From Marsupella aquatica (taxonomy: Eukaryota > Marchantiophyta): DNA of 64,000 nucleotides. How positions within the stretch are numbered: the stretch's first letter is position 1; each line of letters begins with the position of its first letter. The stretch spans positions 24,924,001-24,988,000 of the forward strand of contig OZ316895.1 of assembly GCA_973895155.1 (NCBI GenBank), in the 5' to 3' direction. Under the pieces are notes generated by a model that was given only the letters and a program-made list of their open reading frames with translations, was not told where the DNA came from and searched no databases. The translations under genes were made by a program, and so were the position numbers. This document shows, piece after piece, positions 57,802-64,000 of this stretch.

Positions 57802-59228
57802 TTGTCTTGTCAGCATGGGTTCTCTACGAGGGACCAGAGAATGTACGCTAAGGTGAAAGTGTTGGCAGTTCGCCTCTTTGCCAGGCTTGGTAACTCATCT
57901 GTGCTTTCTCTGCAAGCTTTTGAGGTCAGTACTGTGCCCAGACTAAACTTCTCGGGGACATGGCAGGGCTACGTTTCTTGTTTTGGTTACCATACTTCAG
58001 CTTTGGTGAGATTGGAACCGGTTCAGCTGGGTTAGGTCTTTGTGTAGTTTGGATTGTTGTGATGTGCGACCTCACGGATGTTAAAAGAATTTGCCTTCTT
58101 TGCTTTGCAAGGTGTACTTTAGAGTGGCTCACGTGGAAAATTGTAATATGTAAGTGATGGAAAGAAAGGTGCTAAGTTCGACGTTCCGACCTGCAGATGG
58201 GAAGGTGCATATTGCTAAGATACCCTCTTGATGAGATTGTAACACTATGCTCGTATCTCTCACAATGCTTGCCGCTGGGTCCAGTGTTATTATGGGGAAC
58301 CAGGTACAACTCGCCTCTCCCATATAGCACGATTTTCCGTTATACTCTTCCAATTGAGCCACATTGACAATTTGTAAGGCTAAGCTTCACTAAAATACGT
58401 CCTGGTACTTTCAGGTGGATGTCCTACCTACTTATATTGCCGGTGACCCTTGAATGAATGTCCGTGCTGTAGCTCTGAAATGTTTAAGCAAGTTGGTCCC
58501 ACAAGTATTCTGCGGTATAGAAGCTAGCGACAATATCTTCGAGGGAGTTTTTGCAGTTGTGCAAGATATGACTGTACCATCAACTTTGCATACACTTGCA
58601 CTTCGAGTTATTCAGAAGGTATTTGTAGTTGTGACGCATAGTTGTCGATCAAGAAATTCAGGAACTCATACAAAATGTTTTGTGCAGCCCCTTGTCAAGA
58701 TTGTATCCTGTTCATAACTGCAATTTGCAGAATTATGTTATGATCCAATGTCTCCAGAAATGTGTCCTTTGGCGCAACTTTCCAAATTGGCTCCTTAAGT
58801 TACTTAACTACGTTTTGTCCTGACATCATTTCAGCTGTTTCATCAACACTGGAGTTCGCACATCTACTTCGAATCATCTCATGGATAGAATTGGCTGCCT
58901 TCTGTGATGTTTGGCCGGTTATCGCACAGGCACTGTCACTTTTAGTCGATGAGTCCGCGATATCAAGAAACTTAAATTGCAGAGTGGGCCTTCAGATCAC
59001 TGGGCAGAATTTGATGGAGTTAAGCACGCGAGTATGCTTTCTTTTGTGTGATCAAGCGTCTGTAACTGGTTAAGTTGCAAGGAGATCCTGAGAAATGTAG
59101 ATTTTAATTACGCAGACATTAATTGACGAGCTACACGTACTGGATGAATCAGTGGACACTTTTGACAGACTTGCTTACGCTGCGCCATTGAACTTAGCCA
59201 TAAGGACGTTCGATCTAGCCTCTCTATG
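57802..59228 (+). pseudogene. Integrator subunit 7-like exon fragments
   Basis: Exon-like parts in order: AKVKVLAVRLFARLGNSSV followed by LSLQAFE, ending at a donor GAG|GTCAGT (57924/57925); VDVLPTYIAGDP, TGA, NVRAVALKCLSKLVPQ (58415-58510); a helix ending LALRVIQK before GTATTT (58618); SAVSSTLEFAHLLRIISWIE after TTTCAG (from 58832); and TLIDELHVLDESVDTFDRLA after ACGCAG (from 59119). The first two match the ARM-like helical repeats of plant INTS7 in pattern (R-x-A-V-x-x-F-A-x-x-G; V-R-A-x-x-L-x-C-L). Integrator INTS7 acts in snRNA 3'-end processing. A TGA inside the second part and unclear boundaries mark it as a pseudogene. The last two parts are assigned by position only. Confidence 0.5.
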
Positions 59229-60599
59229 ACTATTTTATGCCGGTGAAGCCAATTATCACAGATTTCTTTAGATCACCTCGGAATGAAATCGGAATGAAAT
59301 CTTCAACTGAAATCGGACTCCGCAGCCATGTGGATCGGGGTTGCGAGCTTGTAGGTTTCGTCATGCGAGGTAACAAGGTCGGTGGCTGGATCGGATGGCA
59401 CCCTAAACGCTCCCAAGAGAATAATTGAAGTCTTGTTTACTGGTAGCCTTACATGATTGGATAGACTGCCTAAGAGTCAGAGTTAGATTTTTGGGATACC
59501 TTGAAGGTAGGTAGTTCGCTACTCATGGGAGGAGCCACTTACGAATTGAACAACTATCAGAGGAAACGCAAGCAATTGTCTTCTAACTTAATGATGGAGT
59601 TGCAAAACGTCGGATTGCTCACATCTTGTTGTCGATGGTCACCAAACCAACAAAGTAAAGCAGCTAGAGAAGCTTACCGGGGGAGTGGAACATACCGTTT
59701 TAAAGTCTGGAAACTTCAGCCATGACAATCTTAAGGCTCTACGTACAATAACTGCATTGTAACTTCGCGGTCTTCACTAGCCAGCAAGAAGCTGCGGAGG
59801 TCTAATGGAAATCCAAATTGGTTCTCAAAGAGCATCGACGTCGGGAGTCGAGTTGTACATGGTATCTCACGGAGCACCGAACAAGAAGCAATGATATATA
59901 TCCCACAGGTTTGATGGCAAGAGCAGTGCGAATACTAGCCTGTAATCATTCGTGGGAATATTTTCACTATATTTATTGGACTGAGCATCAATTCCGCTTC
60001 TCTCTCATTGGTACATATTTCTGTACAAACTTCTTTAGGAAGACTTCCCATCGCCGAAAAGTCAAGAACGCATTCTTGATTGGCTTCAGATCAATTGCAG
60101 GTGCGAAAACTTACAAAGAGAAATCAATGTGGACCATCATTTTCTCGATGTTTTTCAACTTGAGTTGTATTTTCCTTAGATGGGGAAGGTGGCGACTCAA
60201 AGTTCACACCCACCACGGCCAATTATTTCTCAAATACCAGGAATTCATAAGTTAGAGAGGAGAAGTCTTATAACCCTGTCCCAGTGTATGCTTTTCCTAG
60301 GCTTAGTTGGTAGGACAATTATTTGGGCCTTTAGTCTAACCAAACATAGATCAACCACAATAATTTCCAATGCTGCCAAAACAGAGACAGTTACTCCTTT
60401 GTTTACAGTCTAGCTTTTGGAGGGAGTCCATCATAGGTTTCCAAATTTATTCTCTCAGATTCTTAATCTTATCTTAACCTCTATAATATTCAATCCAGCC
60501 AAAAAGAGTACTATGTGGTCCATATACAAACTAGCTTTTTGGAGTGAATCCATGATATCCTTCTCATTTGTTCTCTACAATTCATATGAGTCCATTTCT
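59229..60599. other. Intergenic, no gene seen
   Basis: The frames at 59237-59428, 59501-59725 and 59818-60255 were read. None resembles a known protein. Confidence 0.4.
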
Positions 60600-60875
60600 A
60601 AGTATGCGGAGGCCTCTCAAGTGTAATGAGTACAATTCATATGAGTCCATTTGATAGAGTGAATTATCTGAAAATGGGGCAGGCTATAAACTAAAGCAAA
60701 TGTATAAGAGTATGTGGCTCAAGTGTAGCTAGTAGATTTCATATGAGTCCATTTGATAGAGTGAATTATCTGAAAATGGGGGCAAGCTATAAACCAAAGC
60801 AAATGTTTATTAAGAGTACTTGTCTCAAGAGTAGACAGTTAGTACAATTCATATGAGTACATTTGATAGTGGTAC
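60600..60875. repeat. Tandem duplication, ~110-bp period, 2.5 copies
   Basis: CATATGAGTCCATTTGATAG recurs near 60638, 60739 and (CATATGAGTACATTTGATAG) 60850, with GTGAATTATCTGAAAATGGG and AAACYAAAGCAAATGT between. Confidence 0.85.
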
Positions 60876-61517
60876 AGGATGTGCAAGTTATATAGGTACA
60901 GCCTACACTTAATCAGATAGGTATAGCATGATGGCTAGGGATGGAGAAAGGCGGATGACCAAAGTGAGTTATTTTTTTTCATTTTTGGAAAGGTTTTCCC
61001 TCTTTCCATATTAATGTTTTTTAGGAGGTGGGGAGACAGTTTTTGGAACGTTTGTTGCCATTTTGTGTTTTTTAAGAGGTCATATTTGTTTTTTGGTTGG
61101 TGATTGTGTGGTGGGGCTTTTCTTCCTTTGGGGAAGGAAGCTTGGTTGGTTGTTGCATGTATGGAGGCCAATGGTGGTTATTTATCAGTCTTGGCCCCTC
61201 TTGACTCTCTTCAATCCCTCTTAAATACCTGTCCTACCCTTTCTCCCTCTCCCCTTCCTTTCCCAGGCCTCTCCACACTGGCCAGACCGTGGCAGCGCCT
61301 AACTGCCCGATGAACTGCCCACACCTCCACCCATGACCGACTCCATGGCCATCAGACCCCACCCTGTGTGTCTTCTTCCCTTATTTCACCCTTTTGCTCT
61401 CCTTTGCTCTCCTTTTGCCCACCTTCACTTCGCAACTCCTCCATGGGCGTGTCTAACATCACAAGTCCTCTTAATTTAAATTGTTGAGGCAATCTGTACA
61501 TATCTTCTCCGCACAGC
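60876..61517. other. Intergenic, no gene seen
   Basis: Pyrimidine-rich around 61200-61440. The plus-strand frame 61104-61313 is not supported. The last ~22 bp (TGTACATATCTTCTCCGCACAG) match the start of repeat R. Confidence 0.4.
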
Positions 61518-61676
61518 CTCGGGGGTCTCACTATATGGGGACCTCCCCATCACCTGCGATGTTTTTAGGCCTTGGACCCCCTAAAATGAAAGTTTAAAAA
61601 AATAAAATTAACCCCTATAAAGATGGAATATTCCAAAAATTGGATTCAAAAGACCCTACTGTTCTTCTACAATTTT
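61518..61676 (+). mobile_element. Truncated second copy of the MITE
   Basis: Starts with CTCGGGGGTCTCACT and follows 8221-8425 closely, with a deletion of the middle AT-rich part. It stops at TTCTTCTACAA and lacks the right inverted repeat. It sits inside repeat R: the left flank is R's first bases and the right flank rejoins R at TTTTTTAAGTGTTCATAC. Confidence 0.75.
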
Positions 61677-62715
61677 TTTTTAAGTGTTCATACACCACTA
61701 GCATTCATGGCGACTCACTTGTAATGCCGCACTCCCATAACATTTCCAATTAAAGTCTTTTGCAGCTATAACATTCATGTTGAAACCATTGGACTCCGTT
61801 ACCATCAAAAGTGTCACCATTCAATTAGGTTCGTGAGAAATACAAAGGAAACAAAGCTTGGTCAATGCTTCTAGAATTCCCGTACCAGCCTTCAATCTGG
61901 TTCCTTAATGTGCTTGTCACCTTCAAATTCCCTTCTGCATTATTGTTGGGTTGGTATTTTTGTCGGGAAGCATTCATTTGGCCTTTGAGAATTCCCGTCG
62001 CTGGCCTTCAATGTGGTCCTTTACAGTGCTCGCCATCTCCAAATTCCCTTCTACGTCTTGAATCTTGCGTTGCTTGGATGGTGTACTGACGTCGTCAATA
62101 ATTGCAGCAAGTGATGGATTAGAGTCATTGTCGGATGCAGTCTTTGAGCGAAGGCGTTTCCGAATGGTTACGTTTTTTATGCTTACTGGTGGTTTAGGGT
62201 CCTGAATCTTGCGTCGCTTGGATGGCGTACTGACGTCGTCAATAATTGCAGCAAGTGATGGATTCGAGTCATTGTCGGATGCAGTCTTTGAGCGAAGGCG
62301 TTTTCGAATGGTTGCATTTTTTATGCTTACTGGTGGCAGTGGCATGGTTTCAGGCCGAGTTTGTAGTGATGGAGCTTGTCTTCTGTACAACATCCATGGT
62401 TGCGGTATTCATGCCTTGCTACTCACCTCCATCTGTGTTGCAACTCCATTCAGACACTCCTAGGACCCAAATCACCTTCAGTGTCCAACCCACCATACAA
62501 GACTCTTATGTAAAGGCTGTGTCTCACATGCGATGCATGGTATGTCTCCAAGTTTCAGCATATGGACTCCCACAACATTTCCGGTTAAAGTGGAGGCTCC
62601 CATAACATTTCCGGTTAAACCGTAGACTCCCATAGCTTTCATGTTGAAACCTTTAAACTCCGTTAGCATCAAATGTGTCACCATTCAATTTTGGACGTGG
62701 GAAATGAGATACAAA
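61677..62715 (+). repeat. Repeat R, copy 2
   Basis: Collinear with 16285-17195, with small indels, one tandem gain of 144 bp (62061-62340), and the same bracketing words (TTCATGTTGAAACC...CACCATTCAAT) at about 61770-61826 and 62638-62692. Confidence 0.85.
61974..62393 (-). CDS. Small basic protein frame of repeat R with a duplicated 48-residue unit
   Basis: A 139-codon minus-strand frame. A 48-residue unit beginning PPVSIKN and containing TIRKRLRSKTASDNDSNPSL and STPSKRRKIQD occurs twice in tandem. KRRK-type nuclear-localisation-like basic patches lie at both ends of each unit. In copy 1 of repeat R (around 16690-16800) only one diverged unit is present. The downstream part repeats EGNLE(M/V)ASTVKD(H/Q)IEGQ. 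No known domain. It may be a fragment of a host or transposon gene carried by the repeat. Confidence 0.4.
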   Translation of the reverse strand: MLYRRQAPSLQTRPETMPLPPVSIKNATIRKRLRSKTASDNDSNPSLAAIIDDVSTPSKRRKIQDPKPPVSIKNVTIRKRLRSKTASDNDSNPSLAAIIDDVSTPSKQRKIQDVEGNLEMASTVKDHIEGQRREFSKAK

Positions 62716-62904
62716 TTAAAGAAGACCAGGCTTCCTGATTAGAACTAATTCACTCTGTACAGTTGTGATATATTATTTACTTTCTAGACTCAATGCTAAT
62801 CCACACTCGGGTCTATACCCGATCCGCCTCAAACTCTTGGGCCCGTAATGCCAGGTGTTGTAATTCAGCTTCCTCCCGTTGTTGCTGCTCCTCAGCCTAC
62901 GCCT

Positions 62905-63270
62905 GTATATATCTTCTCTGCACAGCGCGTGCAATGAGGCCTGTACATATATATACATTTTCGTGCAGCCTGTACATATCTTCTCCTCACTGCGCGTGCA
63001 ATGAGGCCGGTCTTCTGGCCATTTCAGGGAGCCTAGTGCACGGTCTCCTACATGCACTGCACGGTCTTGACGTTTCAACATTTGGACTCCCACAACATTA
63101 TTATTAAAGCCTTTAAACTCCGCTAGTATTGATTAGGGTTACTTACGGCTGGTTACCGTAGGCTCCCATAACATTATTTTTGAAGTATTCATACACCACT
63201 AGCATTCATGGTGGCTCACTTGTAATCCCGCACTCCCATAACATTTCCAATTAAAGTCTTTTGCAGCTTT
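62905..63270 (+). repeat. Repeat R, copy 3 (partial)
   Basis: Starts TATATATCTTCTCTGCACAGCG with an internal duplication of that start near 62955-63010. It then follows R through CACTCCCATAACATTTCC and TTTTGCAGCTT, and breaks off into the GT-rich array. More diverged than copy 4. Confidence 0.8.
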
Positions 63271-63274
63271 AGGG

Positions 63275-63725
63275 TTTAGGGAGTTCTGTGTTGAGTTGGG
63301 ATTAGGAGGTTGAGAGTGTGGGGGGTTGAGGGAGTTGTGTGTTGGGGTTGGGATGGGGAGGTTGAGAGGAGTGTTTTGGGGGAGGTGTGTGTTGAGTTGG
63401 GATTAGGAGGTTGAGAGTGTGGGGGGGTTAGGGAGTTGTGTGTTGGGGTTGAGATAGAGAGGTTGAGAGGAGTGTTTTGGTGGAGGTGTGTGGGGTGGGG
63501 GGTTGAGGGAGTTGTGGGGTTGGGATGGGGAGGTTGAGAGGAGTGTTTTTGGGGGAGGTGTGTGTTGAGTTGGGTTTAGGAGGTTGAGAGTGTGGGGGGT
63601 TGAGGGAGTTGTGTGTTGGGGTTGGGATGGGGAGGTTGAGAGGAGTGTTTTGGGGGGTGGGGGGTTGAGGGAGTTGTGTGTTGGAGATGGGTTGGGGAAG
63701 TTGAGGGAGTTGTGGGGCTGGGATG
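63275..63725. repeat. GT-rich satellite-like array
   Basis: The plus strand is built of GGGGGTTGAGGGAGTTGTG, TTGGGGTTGGGATGGGGAGG and TTGAGAGGAGTGTTTTGGGG, repeated about six times with a ~75-110 bp period. In style it is the reverse complement of the 24.2-25.7 kb array. It sits exactly between repeat R copies 3 and 4. Confidence 0.8.
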
Positions 63726-64000
63726 CTGTATATATCTTCTCTGCACAGCGCGTGCAATGAGGCCGGTCTTCAGGCCATTTCAGGGTATTTAGGGACCGCG
63801 GTGCATGGTCTCCTACATGCAGTGCACGGTCTCAACATTTCATTATTTGGACTCCCACAACATTATTATCAAAACCTTTAAACTCCACTAGTATTGATTA
63901 GGGTGACTTACGGGTGGTTGCCGTAGGCTCCCATAACATTATTTTTTAAGTGTTCATACACCACTAGCATTCATTGTGACTCACTTGTAGTCCCGCACTC
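63726..64000 (+). repeat. Repeat R, copy 4 (runs off the window)
   Basis: Almost identical to 16085-16360; only a handful of differences are visible in 275 bp. The window ends inside it. Confidence 0.9.

Noticed and set aside
59818-60413. Plus-strand frames of 145 and 77 codons
   Set aside because: No domain, biased composition, and repeat sequence follows. Treated as chance frames.
63428-63757. Minus-strand Pro/Thr/Gln/Asn-rich 109-codon frame
   Set aside because: It is the complement of the GT-rich array. Low-complexity composition explains it.

Overview
The window looks like intergenic, transposon-rich nuclear DNA of a land plant. The support is a PPR E-domain fragment, a NIP-type aquaporin, an IRK/PXC2-like LRR receptor kinase, a plant PI-PLC first exon, an INTS7-like fragment, GT-AG introns and short TTTAGGG-type telomere motifs. 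TET/JBP-like 2OG-Fe(II) dioxygenase genes and heavily decayed Ty3/gypsy DNA would fit a seed-free plant (lycophyte or fern). That last step is inference; no genus is claimed. Nearly every recognisable plant gene here is broken by indels or is an orphan exon.

Layout. 0.7-2.3 kb: decayed cysteine/histidine-rich, probably transposon-derived gene. 3.7-12.5 kb: minus-strand Ty3/gypsy pol. It is split by a 4,316-bp GC-rich insertion (6791-11106) that carries a plus-strand coiled-coil gene. That gene is itself split by a 297-bp MITE (8221-8517). Both nested insertions have target-site duplications, and removing either one restores the host reading frame. 12.5-16.0 kb: G-poor noncoding DNA. 16.1-17.2 kb: first copy of a dispersed repeat ('repeat R'), which returns three times at 61.7-64.0 kb. 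17.2-25.7 kb: satellites, minisatellites and CA-rich arrays.

26.4-31.3 kb holds the most striking object. It is one long frame encoding N-terminal C2H2-like zinc fingers, a tyrosine-recombinase-like domain, a RecQ-like SF2 helicase and a Cys/His-rich tail. A single TAG interrupts it inside helicase motif VI. 32.5-33.9 kb: NIP aquaporin pseudogene. 36.1-37.6 kb and 48.6-49.9 kb: two paralogous minus-strand dioxygenase genes with the same catalytic spacing and the same exon boundary. 38.8-41.6 kb: a zinc-knuckle fragment and an unrecognised multi-exon gene remnant with a triplicated splice acceptor.

50.9-59.2 kb is a cluster of plant gene fragments: PI-PLC exon, PPR E domain, LRR-RLK pseudogene and INTS7-like exons. 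59.2-64 kb is repeat DNA: a second MITE copy, three more copies of repeat R, and a GT-rich array that is the strand complement in style of the CA-rich array at 24 kb.

There is no operon-like logic. The genes are independent insertions and relics. The candidates for present or recent activity are the recombinase-helicase element and the two dioxygenase genes.
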